This document shows, piece by piece, positions 49,191-61,416 of a DNA stretch of 64,000 nt. This DNA comes from Scortum barcoo (taxonomy: Eukaryota > Chordata > Actinopteri > Centrarchiformes > Terapontidae). Position 1 is the stretch's first letter. Each line of letters starts with the position of its first letter. The notes under the pieces are model-generated. The model saw nothing but the letters and a program-made list of their open reading frames with translations. It was not told the origin of the DNA and ran no database searches. The stretch lies in assembly GCA_023238725.1 (NCBI GenBank), contig CM041553.1, forward strand, positions 8,951,001 to 9,015,000, given 5' to 3'. The translations under genes were made by a program, and so were the position numbers.

Positions 49191-49806
49191 TCATGTTGTT
49201 GAGAGCTGCTGTTATTTGCTGTCTTTGCACTCCTGTTTGGTTTGGCTTCGTGGCAGCAGGGATGACTCGAGCTGCAAAACCAGCGTTCAAGCACACTTAT
49301 TGGCAATCATCTGCCCTAGCGTATGTTCATTTGTCCATATCTGTTGCAAGCAGTGATGATTTTCTCAAATAGATTCCTTTAAATATGTTGAGACCTTCAT
49401 AATAAAAATTATCTTGGTTTTTACAAGAAAGAATGAATCATGAGAGAGAAGTGAGGACAAAATGAATGTTTTTTCTTGTTGGAGAATCTGTTTTTTATTC
49501 ACATCAATCATCTTATGAGTCATCAGAACTATCTTGCAGCCAATTTAAGGGAACCACTGAAGTAAAAGACCTGAAATTGGCCTATTTATTGCTCCACTGA
49601 AAGCAATACAGCATCATGCTGAAGTATGAGATACAGAGCAGCTGGCAGGAATTCATTGTTTTCCTTAAGGACACTTCAGCAGGCAGATGATTGCCAACAA
49701 GGGTGCTTGAATGCTGGTTTTGCAGCTTGAATCATCCCTGCTGCCACAAAGCCAAACCAAACAAGAGCGCAAAGACGGCAAATAACAGCAGCTCTCAACA
49801 ACATGA
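49191..49806. mobile_element. MITE-like element with 125-bp inverted arms
   Basis: Bases 49191-49315 are repeated in reverse complement at 49682-49806 with 9 mismatches by eye, mostly transitions. The core between them is 366 bases and non-coding. The outer ends read TCATGTTGTTGAGAG. No convincing target duplication was seen, so the family is open. It sits in intron 1 of the TRIM-like gene. Confidence 0.7.
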
Positions 49807-50125
49807 GCTCTTCTGAGATTTGACTATTTTACACTGAGACTATAAAGGGGGACATCTCATACTTTTTCATCAGTGAGATGAAACTAGAGTGAGCACATAT
49901 TTAAACAAGGAGGCAGTCAGGCATTTTTTCATTCCCTGTAAATATTCATTTTCCTGCCCAAACAGATGTTGCCTTGTGTTAATCCAAGATTAGTTTATAC
50001 AGGCAGAATTTAGAGTGACTTTTAAAGAGGCACCAAGCTGACAACTAAGCTGGTAATTACTGTTGCTATCATTGCATCACAACTGCATGTTTAGATTTTA
50101 TAAGATGTGAAATTTGACCTGCACA

Positions 50126-50147
50126 CACACACACACACACACACACA
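50126..50147. repeat. (AC)n microsatellite
   Basis: AC dinucleotide run in intron 1 of the TRIM-like gene. Confidence 0.9.
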
Positions 50148-52769
50148 AACTCACACACGTGCAAAATGCTTAAAATGCGTTCCTGTGAATACTGTCAGTA
50201 AGCATGAATATGGCTCATAATGATTACTTGTGTGTGCTAATAAACTCTATCAGTATGTTCATTCAGTCAAGGTGAAATAAGTATTCAGACTGTTTACTTA
50301 ATTAAAAGGAGCAATACCTATATGTAAAATTACTTTCACTATCAGTAAAAGCCCTGCATTCGAAATGTTACTTGTATGGAGCAAATTTTTTATATATGTA
50401 CTGCTGGCAGGCTGAGGCATCATAGGTTTTGTGTATAAAATCTAAGTAAGTAATAGCTTCACTAAATGACTTTCAACGTCTTAAAAATTGTACTACGTAG
50501 AGTATTTTTGTAAATGTACTTAGTCTTGGGCTACCGTGTAACAGTTCCAATAGCTTCTAATGGAGCTGTGCCATTGTAATTCTCCCTTTGGCCACTAGGA
50601 GGAGCTCACAACATCACTAAATGGACTGAAGGAGAAGATGAGTCACTTTGAGAAAGTCACATGGACCTGTGAACATACATCCAGACACAACAATCCTTCC
50701 TCACAATTTCCCCAGTTTTCTCTTCTCTTCCCAGGCTGAGGCCAAAATAACAGAGGAGCACATCAAAAAGGATTTTGAGTGCCTTCATCGGTTTTTGAGA
50801 GATGAGGAAGCAGCCAGTCTGTTTGCACTACAGGAGAAGCAGAAGGAGAAGAAGAAAGAGGTAGAAGATCGAATAGACAGAATGAATGGGGTGATAACAT
50901 CTCTGGAGCAGAAGATCCGGCTGATTGAAGAGGAACTAGTTGCAGGAGGAGATGGGGTTGAATTCTTAGAGGTGACAATCCATCAGATGCACAATTAGTC
51001 AATAAATAGGAGTATGCATTTGTATTTAAACAGTCACCATGAAAACTCTTTTTTTACAGCATTACCCAAATACAAAGAAGAGGTATGCAACATTTTCAGG
51101 TATTTTTCACAAACAAGCGCATATACATGCAAATGTCATTGTACGTATGTTCATGTTTATCTCCTACAGTACATGGCCAGAGCCACAGAGGGTTTGCAGT
51201 CCTCTAATAGATGTGGCCAAACACCTGGGTAACCTCCAGTATACTGTGTGGAAGAAGATGACAGATGTTGCCCCGTATAGTCAGTCTCTTTCCAACCATG
51301 CATGAACTTCCTTTTCCTCTTCCTCCCATGCCTCCTCTTTTAATGTGCACAACCTCCTTTCTATCTTCCAGCTCCGGTGACCCTGGACCCCAGGACAGCT
51401 TGCCAGTCTCTGTGGGTGTCCTCCAGGCTAAACAGTGTCCACATCACTCCCGGGCCCTCACAGGGGCTGGAACAAAGTCTGCATGTCCCAGCTATCCCTG
51501 AACGTTTCCATCCTTATTCCTGCATCCTAGCGAGAGAGGGTTTTGACTCAGGTGTGCACTCTTGGGATATTGAGGTATATAAGTACTTTGTGTATGCTGG
51601 AGCAGTATAATGATGATAATTAATAGGCTATAATAGAAAACAGGTTAATATTATCTTAGAAAGTAAAGGCAGTACACAGAGAGGAGAGACTGTTTGAAAA
51701 TGATTCTTTCCAAAAATGTGCCATAGATTTTTCACAAAACGGTGTGTTATTGTGAATACTGATTTTACTTACCCTCAAGTACTGGTACAAGTATCAGCCT
51801 CAAAAATACAGGAGGCCTAACTACATGTGTTTCCAAACTGTTGTCATATGACTTATCCCTTCTGTCTTCTCTGTCTGTCTTATCTTTCTTTCTATCTTTC
51901 ATTCTTTTTCTATTTCAACAGTTCAGTGACACCAATAATTGGATGGTCGGTGTGGTCAGTGTCCAGAAAGACAGAGTTTGAGGCTTGTCCAGAGGCAGGA
52001 CTCTGGTATCAGCCTGCGAGATGGCGAATACCGAGCTCTGACCACTCCCTCTCGGGCCCTAAGTCTTGGCAACACCTTAGCAGGGTCTGTGTGACGTTGA
52101 ACTGGGACAAAAAGACGCTGGAATTTAAGGACGCTGATAGCGACGCACACCTTTTCACATTTCGACACTACTTTAGTGAAAAGGTGTACCCATACTTTGA
52201 GACTGTATCGTTGCGTGGGGGCTTTGCTGTGTTGGAACAGAGAGTGAACATCAGTGTCAGCTCAGATCATGTCCCTGTGGAAGACGTCGCTATCACTGAG
52301 GGGGATCAGCTAACGAAAAGTGAATCTTGCACTCAGGGAGACATTAATACTGCATCAAATAACAACAACAGCAAGATGTCAGAGAGATGCCTGACTGAAG
52401 ACAAAAGCTCAGTGATTTGTTCTGTGAGAGAGAAAAAAACCACGCATGTGAGATGCTCGACGAAGGACCAGCTCATTAAATCAAAAGCGTCTGAAAAGGA
52501 AAAGGCAAAAAACAACAAATCTGCTGTTAAAAAACAGAGCAGCAAGCCCAGGTTCAGCGTGACCTATCATGTCTCGCTGAACAGAGCCTTAAATATCATC
52601 GACAAGCAGTCTTGCAATCATGAACAAGTCCAGATTAATCATGTGGATCATCTGGTTCATGATCCTCATGATAAATAATAAGAGCTATAATGAATCATTA
52701 CACCATCTTTTATATTCAAAGTTTTATCCTGAGTTTTTACTCATGCTAGCAGTAGGCAATGTCAGTCCA

Positions 52770-52995
52770 TTGGTCAGTCGGTATATCACTTTGGTCCAGA
52801 CTGAAATATCTCAACAATGATTGAATCAGTTTCCATAACATCAATACGCATTCATGGTCCCCAGACGATGACCCCTTGACTTTTTATCTAGTGTCACCAT
52901 GAGGTCGAAGTTCAGCATATTAGCATGCTGGTGTTAGCATTTATTTATGGCACCTCTGTGTCTGAGCACAGCTGCTAGCATAGGTGTGGACTCTC
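52770..52995 (+). repeat. Dispersed teleost repeat fragment
   Basis: CACTTTGGTCCAGACTGAAA, TATCTCAACAATGATTGAAT, CATTCATGGTCCCCAGA, GTCACCATGAGGTCGAAGTT and ACAGCTGCTAGCATAGGTGT match, from memory, a very common percomorph repeat, with internal deletions. A separate fragment of the same family is at 25845-25950. Confidence 0.7.
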
Positions 52996-53126
52996 ATTAA
53001 TAATACAATAAAGAACTGATTGCATTTTGTTCATAATGAGTGTTATGAAAATATAGATTTGCTGTGTGCTCATCAGTATTGAAGGCACTGATTGTACATT
53101 ATCACCTCACAGAGGCTGATAACACT

Positions 53127-53171
53127 AATTGTGAATTTCTCTTGGAGATCAATAAAGCATCTATCTGTCTA
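53127..53171 (+). mobile_element. LINE 3'-tail fragment
   Basis: GAATTTCTCTTGGAGATCAA followed by TAAAGCATCTATCTGTCT is the same LINE 3' tail found in the opposite orientation at 9121. Only about 45 bases remain. Confidence 0.65.
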
Positions 53172-53364
53172 ACTCGAGTTTTACTTCAGATTAAATGCTG
53201 ACTGTGACTTTTTGAAGGATTGATATAAAACTCCTCATGTTTTTACTGTTGTTGTGCAGTTTTTTATTACAAATATTTTACTGGTTATAGAATAACACTG
53301 ACATAATGTAAGATGCTATGTGATGTAAAAGAATGCATTAAATTAGGTTTTTTAAAAAAAAGAC

Positions 53365-53370
53365 TTTATT
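53365..53370 (-). promoter_or_regulatory. slc27a1: Candidate poly(A) signal of slc27a1
   Basis: TTTATT on the plus strand is AATAAA in the slc27a1 transcript, about 150 bases past its stop codon. Confidence 0.55.
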
Positions 53371-53517
53371 CAATTGCAAAAAACAGCGACACAATCATCC
53401 ACCCTAGTATTTACAGGAATGTAGTTGTTAAAACACTGTAAATGCATCCCTGTGTTTTCTCTTTGAAATATACATCATCCTCTTCAACAGTCTGCATCTT
53501 TTCAGCCTCCACCTGTC

Positions 53518-56500
53518 TCATAGACGCACCCTCCTCTCGATGATGGCTTTATAAAGTTCATCATTAACATGCTCGTAACGCTCAGCACGACTGTTCAGAA
53601 AATAAATCTTTTCACTTGAGTCTCGTGGCTTGTATCCTTCCCTCTGCAGCCGGGTCTTCTGGATTTTGAAGGTACCTGATGACCAAAGTAGAAAATGACG
53701 TTCATGTATGACTTTTTTTTAAAGTGTGTGTCTGTGAACGTCTCTGCATCGGTGTCTCACCTGTAGTGTCAACAGATGGCATGAGTCGGAGGAAGACGGG
53801 ACGTGCGTAGGATGGCAGGGCTTTCTGTACAGCGATCAAGAACATATCAAGGTCAAACTGGCCTCCTGCGTGAGCTATTGCTGCCATACCAGCCTTTCCC
53901 TCCACACCTGCACACAGACAGACAGACAGGTAAACACCCACATTAGGCCTTTATCATTTTTTCCGCCATCCTGACTGTCTCGTCTCATCTCTACCTGGCA
54001 CAGAAACCCCATAAACGGCTACATCAGTCTGTCCAAGCAGGCCGCTGAGGACTCCCTCCACCTCCGTGGTGGAAACATTCTCCCCTCGCCAACGAAATGT
54101 GTCTCCGCTGCGGTCCCTGAAATACATGTAGCCATATTCATCCATCACCAGCACGTCACCTGAAAGACAGAGATAGAAAAACAGACAGAGACAGACATAA
54201 TAAGCATCATCATCATCATCATCATCCCTGGAGGGAATTATACAGTAGAGGACAGTAGTGACTGTAGAGATGATGATTCACCAGTACCAGCACAGATTTG
54301 ACTTTAATATAATATCATGGTGAGTCACTGAGATGTTTGGAAATGTTGCAATCATGGACTAAATTAAAGATTTGTCATGATGACTCTTTGTGGCAGGCTT
54401 TAATGAGGTGAAACATAATGTCTCCTGTGTCAATGCCCTGTGTCAGTGATATCTGTATGTATTTCTGTCAAAGTCAGCTGACACTGAGTAGAAGGTGGAA
54501 AACACCACAGGCAGGTTTCTAGTCATCACAGACAGTGAATCACTAAGACTCAAAGTTATTTGTAATGTTACGTCTCCAGTCCAGCTATCTTATACTGTAT
54601 GTCCTCAGGATGAGGGAGGAAGTGTGTATGAAGCCCGACAGTCGATCGTCATTACTGTGACTGAATTCAATAGAGGCTAATGAAACATACCTGAGACATA
54701 AGCAGAGTCTCCCATTTCGAAGACACTGTGAGCTATTTTCTTATTAGTGGAATCCTGATCTATGTAGCCGTCAAATCTCCTGAGCGCATCAGTGGTGTTG
54801 ATGCGTCCCACTAACATACCTGGCTCACCTGCAGACAGAGAGAGAGATGGGGGAAGAGAAAATACATAATTTTGACACATTTATAGTGTCCAGTTGTGCC
54901 CTTGTGTGTGTGTGTGTGTGTGTGTTCTCACCAGGCTGACAGGGTACACAGAGTCCCTGTGAATCCCTGAACAGCTCTCCGTTCTCCTCCTGCAGCCTGA
55001 CCAGCCTGATGGGGTAAAAGCTGGGCAGGATGCGACTGTTGAAGCCACAGGCCCCCACCTAGACATTTAACACATGTACATGAGACAGGATACAGTTTTG
55101 GAAAATCTTTCACTCTTGAAGCCTGATAAAATGACACACACCTTTCCGTCTATGTTGATCAGGCTGCAGTTGCACTCGGTGGCGCCATAAAATTCCCCAA
55201 TTCGCCTGATTCTGAATCTCTGGACAAACTCTTCCCACACAGAAGGACGGAGACCGTTACCAACAGCAACACGCACCCGATGATGTGCCTCTGAAGAACG
55301 GACTGGCTGGGCTAACAGGTAACGGCAAATCTCACCAATGTATAGAATTACCTGGACACACACACAGATAAAGGAGTCCGTATCAGTAGGGCAGCTGGCC
55401 TGCGGCTGGACACTCCTCCTTCATGTTAACTGGCAGTGTGTACTCACAGTGCAGTTGTGCTTGACACAGTCATCCCAGAATTGACTGGCTGAGAACTTCC
55501 TCCTGACTACAACAGTTAAACCAAAGAGCAAACACTGGCCTGCACCCATGATGGTACCTGGAAACATTCACATTTTAGTCTTCCTATTCCCTTTTGATCA
55601 CTCTTAACAAGGCTTAACAAGGATGAGATATATTTCAGTTGATGAGTCAGAGATGTGCACCTGACCTAAGTCAATACAAATCAAATTTATCACAATAAGA
55701 CAAAGCAATAATATTATACACCAGGTACATAAGAGTACAGTACAACAACCTGAAAACCAGCTACAGGTGTGGTTAATTCAGAAAGGAATAGTTTAAATTT
55801 ATGGGGGAATCTCTGCATGCAGATACAGAAGTACAGATGTGTAAACGATGACGGGTGTGATAATGTTTTCAGTGATGACAGCAAAAAAACTGTTGTGGTT
55901 ATGTTAATAAGAGTAATTATGACCATTAAATATTTGCATCATGTTATATTTGGTATGGTATTGGTAGGGGGTGTGTTGCGTCTGTTTCTTTTTGCATGGT
56001 CCTCATTTTCTATAACGACATTGTGAATGATAAAAAGACACAGTGATATAGTATGGTGGAGTGAGGTGTAACAACATGTCTTTTCAAAGACAGGAAAAAA
56101 AAGATTGCGGGGAGTGTGGCCTACCTGCAGAATGATACAGGGGAAGGCAGTTGTAGATGACGTCATCGTGACATAAGCCGAAAGAGTGGAAACCAAAGGC
56201 AGCAATGCGATAATACCTGACAAGAAAGATGAATGTAAATCATCATGGATTTCAATTGAACCAGTTGTAACGACCACTTGTGATTCTTATGATTATATTT
56301 TAAAGAGTTTTAATAATCTTTCGATTCAGCTCAGAGAGTATAAGAGTTACAGACTAGACACATTTTAGAGCATTTCCAGCCATCGTATGACGATGACAAA
56401 TGAGATACAGGCTAAAAGTCATTACGTCAGAGTTGATGCAATTGGACAGTTGCCCCATAGTTTCCCCTAAAAGTAGCTACATAAAAAGTCATTTAAAAAT

Positions 56501-58443
56501 TGTTTGCATCAGATTTTCCTCTGTAAACTTAACAACATACGTCAGTTCAGATGAAATAACAGACAAACTCACCGGCTGTGCACCACTATAGCTGGCTTTG
56601 GCATTCCTGTGGTACCAGAAGTGTAGATGTAGAAAAGTCTGTCTGTGTGGAGAGAGGGACGAGGGGACAGGGAAAGAAAAGGTTCTGATATGAGGAGCTG
56701 AATTTCTGTTCATTCTTTTCAATGCTCTTTTCCACTTTCAAAATTTCTCTTTTGTTTACTTGCTAGTGTTTAACGTGTGTGGTATGCACCCCATCATTCC
56801 TTAACATGTTTCTGTCTCTGCCTCCATTCTCCTCTGTATGTCTGACAGGCTGTGCAAGCAAAGACTTGAAGAGTACTAACTTAGGAATGTTGTGTAATGG
56901 CAAAGGTGAAAACAAAAACCAAGTCAATAAGTGGGTAAAATTATATGCACAAATATGCTGTATCCAAGAAAAAACTGAAATGTGAAGTTTAGAGTGAAAT
57001 CTAAATGCATCACATCAAATGAAAACAAGCACATCTGTCACGGTGAATTTTAATCTTGTATGACATTTAATATAGGGGAATTGATTATTTGTTTGCAAGT
57101 GGTGCATGTGTTTGTGTGCATGCCCCTATCGACTGGATTTAATTTCTGAAAGAAGATTAGATAGAGAGAAACCTGGCAGTGAGCAGTTTACTCTGGCAGG
57201 CAAAGACTTGCTGAGGAAAAGAAAATGTTGCATCCAAAACTCTGTGATATGTAACATAAGGGCACAATATGGCAATGCAGCCATACCAGTAACACCCCCC
57301 CAATACACAAACACTCTGCAGAGCCTCACCATTGAAGTCCTTCTTCAGTGTGTAGTGTGGTGGGTGTTTGGACAACCGGTCCAGCAAGACGTCCAGGTTC
57401 TGAACCTGGAGGCTGCAGAGCTTCTCTTCACTGGACTGCTCACCGCTACAGAACAAAACCACGTCGGGCTGTAGGGATCCCCTCACCTCTGACACCGCTG
57501 GGAGACAATCACAAAGTCACAAATGCAAAAGAAGAATACACATTTTTGCATCAGCAGAAAATCAAACGTGCAGCCTGGTTAAATCAACTGTTCAACCCTG
57601 TATCAAACTCCTCTCAGCTGCTTTATCCACCACCACATCCACCTTATGTTCCTACCTTTTCTCATCTCTGCCCCGAACACCACCGCCCGAGCACCGGACA
57701 CGCCGATGCAGTGCAGCAATGACTGCTGTCGAAGGTTGCAGTTGATGAGGGCGGCTTCTACACCGACCATAGCCAACCCCAGCCACAGAGCCGCCACCGC
57801 AGGCCGGCTCTCCATGTACAAGGCCACCACATCTCCCTCAGCCCACCCCTGTGCCAGCGCCCAGTGGGCCACGGCATGGCACCGTTCCTGCAGCTCCCGG
57901 AAACTCCAAACCTGGAATAAAATGATAAAGTGGATAAGTGGAAGTGCAGGTAAGTTATGACAACAATATGACTGATATTAGGGAGCCTGGATTTATTTGT
58001 AATCCTTGTTGTCCTCACCTCTCCTGTTGCCTCACAGATCAAAGCAGGTTTGTCTGGGTGCTTTGCCACCACCTGAGCAAACAGAGCTGGAATGGTGCTT
58101 CTATTTCGCAGATTACGGCACATGGAAAACTTCACTCGCAGGATAACAACCAGACACCTTTTACATAGAAAGGAGTGGAATAGGAATGAGGAATGAAGGA
58201 AAAGATTAGGCAATAAATTGATGGAAGTGTACAACATGACAAAACACGCATGTACGCATTCTTAACTTACATCAGGTCTCTTTTGATGGTGTGCAGAGCT
58301 ACATGTAGGAACCTCCAGGAGCCCCTCCACACAATGCAGAGCCCCAGCCCTGCCAACAGGCTGCAGATCCAGGGGAGGGAGAGCAGCCCTACAGCCCCGA
58401 AAACACCGAGGCACACAGTGAGACCATTCCTCAGATGCATTGT
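53518..58443 (-). CDS. slc27a1: Long-chain fatty acid transport protein 1 / acyl-CoA synthetase (complete)
   Basis: Thirteen coding exons in transcript order: 58271-58440 (ATG 58440, acceptor at 58443), 58019-58157, 57656-57911, 57330-57497, 56573-56642, 56125-56216, 55448-55557, 55142-55351, 54932-55058, 54691-54828, 53995-54159, 53761-53907, 53518-53675. All phases join to give 649 residues; human has 646. Known role: takes up long-chain fatty acids and activates them to CoA esters at the plasma membrane and ER. Seen: one N-terminal hydrophobic segment (about 7-38), the AMP-binding P-loop YIYTSGTTGMPKPAI (from Y250), CLPLYHSAG, GNGLRPSVW, IGEFYGATECNCS, and the FATP/VLACS motif YMYFRDRSGDTFRWRGENVS (504-523). 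In-frame Met codons upstream of 58440 lie beyond the acceptor and are intronic. Paralogue 1 rather than 4 is chosen from ATECNCS…GACGFNSRILP and synteny. Confidence 0.95.
54902..54925. repeat. (GT)n microsatellite
   Basis: GT run that ends a few bases from the donor of slc27a1 exon 54932-55058. Confidence 0.9.
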
Positions 58444-61416
58444 CTGTGGGGATACAGTCAGTGACTGCATGCACAAAAACAATCACAATGTGTCAGTATC
58501 TTTGAGTGAGACGAAGCGTACCTGTCCTGGAATTTCAATCCTGCTCCACCAAGAAATGAAGGAAGGAGTTCAACAGCAGCAACGGGCTCTGAAGTATCAG
58601 AATAGTGGAGCCACAGTGTGAGCTGCAGCCTCGACGAGCTGTCAGAAGTAAACTATGTGATGGGAGGGGGCAACTCGACTCGTAGCTGAGAGCAGGTTAC
58701 AACTCATTAACTGCTGCGTCACTGCAGCCCCCATGTGTGATTCATTTTCCCACAAGGGCAACGTGTCTTGTGCAGTCTGATTTATAAATTATAAATGGCT
58801 GATTTCAAGGTGGAAAAAAATGAATTGTTGGTTTCATGAGCAACATTCAAAATGAGAGGTGGTGATGAATTCATTTACTTTAGTAATACTAAGGCAAGGG
58901 AAATAGAACTTCATTAAAAACAAGAATATTATTGGTATTATCAGAAGTAAAAGCAGTTATATTATTGGATAATTATTGTTTTTTAATCTCTTATTCTGGA
59001 AAATAATTAGCAGCTTTAAAATAAATGCAGTGAAGTAAGGAAGTTTAATGTTTTTCTTTTAAACATAATATAGTAAGTATAAAATACATTAATACAAAAA
59101 GTACAAGTACCTCAAGTTTGTACCCAAAGAAAAACAGCTTTTAAATGAGGATATCTAGCAAATTCTTTTAATCAATGAAATGTTAGATTTTACAAATGAA
59201 AAGTCGTTAGAAAGACAACACATCTTTGCTAAGTTCAGTCCAATTCAGTTTTGCCGTGAAATGGACATTATTGAGTCAGTTGGCTAACTCTATGACTTAT
59301 TCTTCATTTATCATACAGTAAATGGTGCTTGTAATGACCTGCAGAAGTTTGTGTATAGCTGAGTCAATTATACATAGCTACTGAGATTGCCAGTTTCATA
59401 ATCCGCATGGCGGTGAGATTTTATGAGCCGTCCTTGGTCATTTATCACTTTTTGGTGTTTGTCATTGATGTGACAGTGAGCAGGCAAACCCCTGCAACAT
59501 TTTAGCAAGTTCATAGTTGATGAACTCATTGCCAATCTCCAGGCTTTTATTGTGAAAGAAGACTCAGTGTGACTCATGCTGATCAACTCCTGTATCAGAC
59601 AAAAATGAAACACTGTAATTTTTGTAATTCGTTTTTTTTTTTAACTATGTACTTTTAAACTCTCATTTCTGTATGTATTTCTGTATGTCTGTGTATGTAT
59701 ATATTTGTATATATAGGCTGGGGACTAATGCTCATAAAACACTTGACAGGTTTTCCAGATGAAGTAGAAGCTTTAATAAAATTGGTGGTGCACATTTTAT
59801 AAAGAAAACAGTACCAAACAGCATACAACAAAACCAAGTAGAAAAATAAGTTTATATACTATTACATTTGAAAATCTATAATATATTCTAACCATAAGAT
59901 TCTTACATTCACAAAATGCTGCATAATGCATGTAGCTTTTTCACATAATAATACATTTTGCAATGCATGTATAAAAGGTATTGACGGTCCCCAAAAAGTG
60001 TAGCCTCATAAGATCCGAAGAACAGTTTACTTGTAGAAATGAACACATACATGGCCTTGATGAGCCTATTTAAATATAAGCAAACAGTATAGGACAAATA
60101 GAAAACAGAAAAATATCTAGCTGATAGCTTTATGACAACAAGTAAGCTGTTCAGGCTCTGTAAGGGAGGCTGCTTCTCAAGTCTTCTTGATTCTCCCATG
60201 TGAGTGAAGATGTGCTGGATTACTATTTTACAAAGGAAAAGTGCAATAAAATAACCAATCGGAAGTCTGTGCAGCTCCCATTAGACCTTATCAAATTTCT
60301 CATTTCAGGGATGTGATACCTTACAGTTGCTTATAATGTGTGGAGGCAAAGACCAACAGCTATAATAAGAAAACATGATTACAAAATGGAATTTTATTCT
60401 GTAAACACAGTTTGATTGCAGGAAGCTGCAGGCTTATCAGAAGTGAGGGTCTGTTTTCGTGAATGGCCTAAGTGACCATTTTAGACTTGATTTGTTTTCT
60501 TGGGTGATTATTTGAAGAAGAAAATTACATCTTCACGTACACCAGTGACAAAAGGCACAGCTCAATTGCAAAACGAGATAGATTCTTTAAAAATAGCCAC
60601 AAACAATTTTAAAAAATCACTTATTTTGTTTAAAATCAAGAAACAACAGACACGAAAACCCTTGTAGGAATTGCATGGGTTTTGCAGGAACATGAAGGGA
60701 GGCACTTCATGAATGATTTGCATCATCATTTTGTTGGTTCTTTCCAATGCAGCATACTGTTAAATACAGTACATGGAAACAAATATTTTCTGTGAAGATC
60801 CCATGAACAAAGAGCTCATCCACCCTTATTCTCACATAAAAACATTTCTATACAATACAGCGCTCATCCTTAAAACATTAAGAGCATTATTCATATTTTT
60901 CTGAAGCCTACATAATGTAGACTTTATAGTCTGCACTTAAAAATAAATAGTCTACATAAGTATCATTTTGAATCACTCCAATACAGCTTATATTATGATT
61001 ATGATATGTTCTGGATCAACAGATAAGCTACTGAAATATCTTGACCTTTACTTAGAAGAGTTCCTGAATAACCATGTTTAGAAAGTTGGCTACTTTCTAT
61101 GTTTAGAAAGTTGCCTGTTGTTAAAACAATGACACATTTATAGGATTACTTCACACTAAATTAAAAATTCTGCCATTATCAATACAATGTGGCCCACCGT
61201 CACAGCACTGTAGAACATTATCAGTGAGAAAATGTGTACCCATTAGTTGTGCCATTAAACAAGTTTCAGAGTTTCAGTTGGTGTCAAGGTGAGTAAATAC
61301 TGACAGATTTTTTTTAATTTGAAGTGATCCAAACCTTTAAAAACAGGACTAACTTGGCCCACATAGGCTAAAGGTGCGATAGTCTGTTTTTGGGGTGGAA
61401 TGAAAGATGGCATGCT
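58444..61416. other. Intergenic between slc27a1 and the ADGRE5-like gene
   Basis: The left edge should contain the slc27a1 5'UTR exon and promoter, because the ATG exon starts with a splice acceptor (CCCCACAG) at 58443. Its exact exon was not fixed. The rest is AT-rich with no exon, RNA gene or clear transposon terminus. The right part would be the 3'UTR of the ADGRE5-like gene. Short open frames here have no family signature. Confidence 0.55.

Larger units (their letters stand above)
48553..52678 (+). pseudogene. TRIM-like gene (B-box, coiled coil, PRY-SPRY), probably disrupted
   Basis: Exons: 48553-48777 (B-box2: CDEH, FC, CKQC, HAGH), 50599 to about 50655-50694, 50735-50971 (coiled coil), the 23-nt mini-exon 51059-51081, 51170 to about 51288, 51372-51574 (PRY: TPVTLDPRTACQSLW, PERFHPYSCILAREGF), and 51922-52678 (SPRY). 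This matches fish TRIM39/bloodthirsty-like genes, which are E3 ligases often tied to antiviral immunity. Breaks: exon 2 has no GT donor at its usual end. In the SPRY exon, SDTNNWMVGVVSVQKD hits TGA at 51979-51981, and homology then moves to frame +1 (EACPEAG), to a third frame (ISLRDGEYRALTTPSRALS, about 52008-52073), and back (SRVCVTLNWDKKTLEF). There is no RING. A Lys/Ser-rich tail of about 135 residues follows the SPRY. Assembly errors could mimic the breaks. Confidence 0.7.
52679..53517. other. Convergent 3' flank of the TRIM-like gene and slc27a1
   Basis: The two genes point at each other with 839 bases between stop codons. The interval is filled by a dispersed repeat (52770-52995) and a LINE tail (53127-53171). 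AATAAA at 53007-53012 could end the TRIM transcript; the LINE tail brings another. Confidence 0.6.

Noticed and set aside
58441..58482. In-frame Met codons upstream of the slc27a1 start
   Set aside because: They lie beyond a good acceptor (CCCCACAG) ending at 58443 and are therefore intronic.
61070..61115. Short direct repeat of ATGTTTAGAAAGTTG
   Set aside because: Only two 15-base copies in AT-rich DNA; could be a simple local duplication without further meaning.
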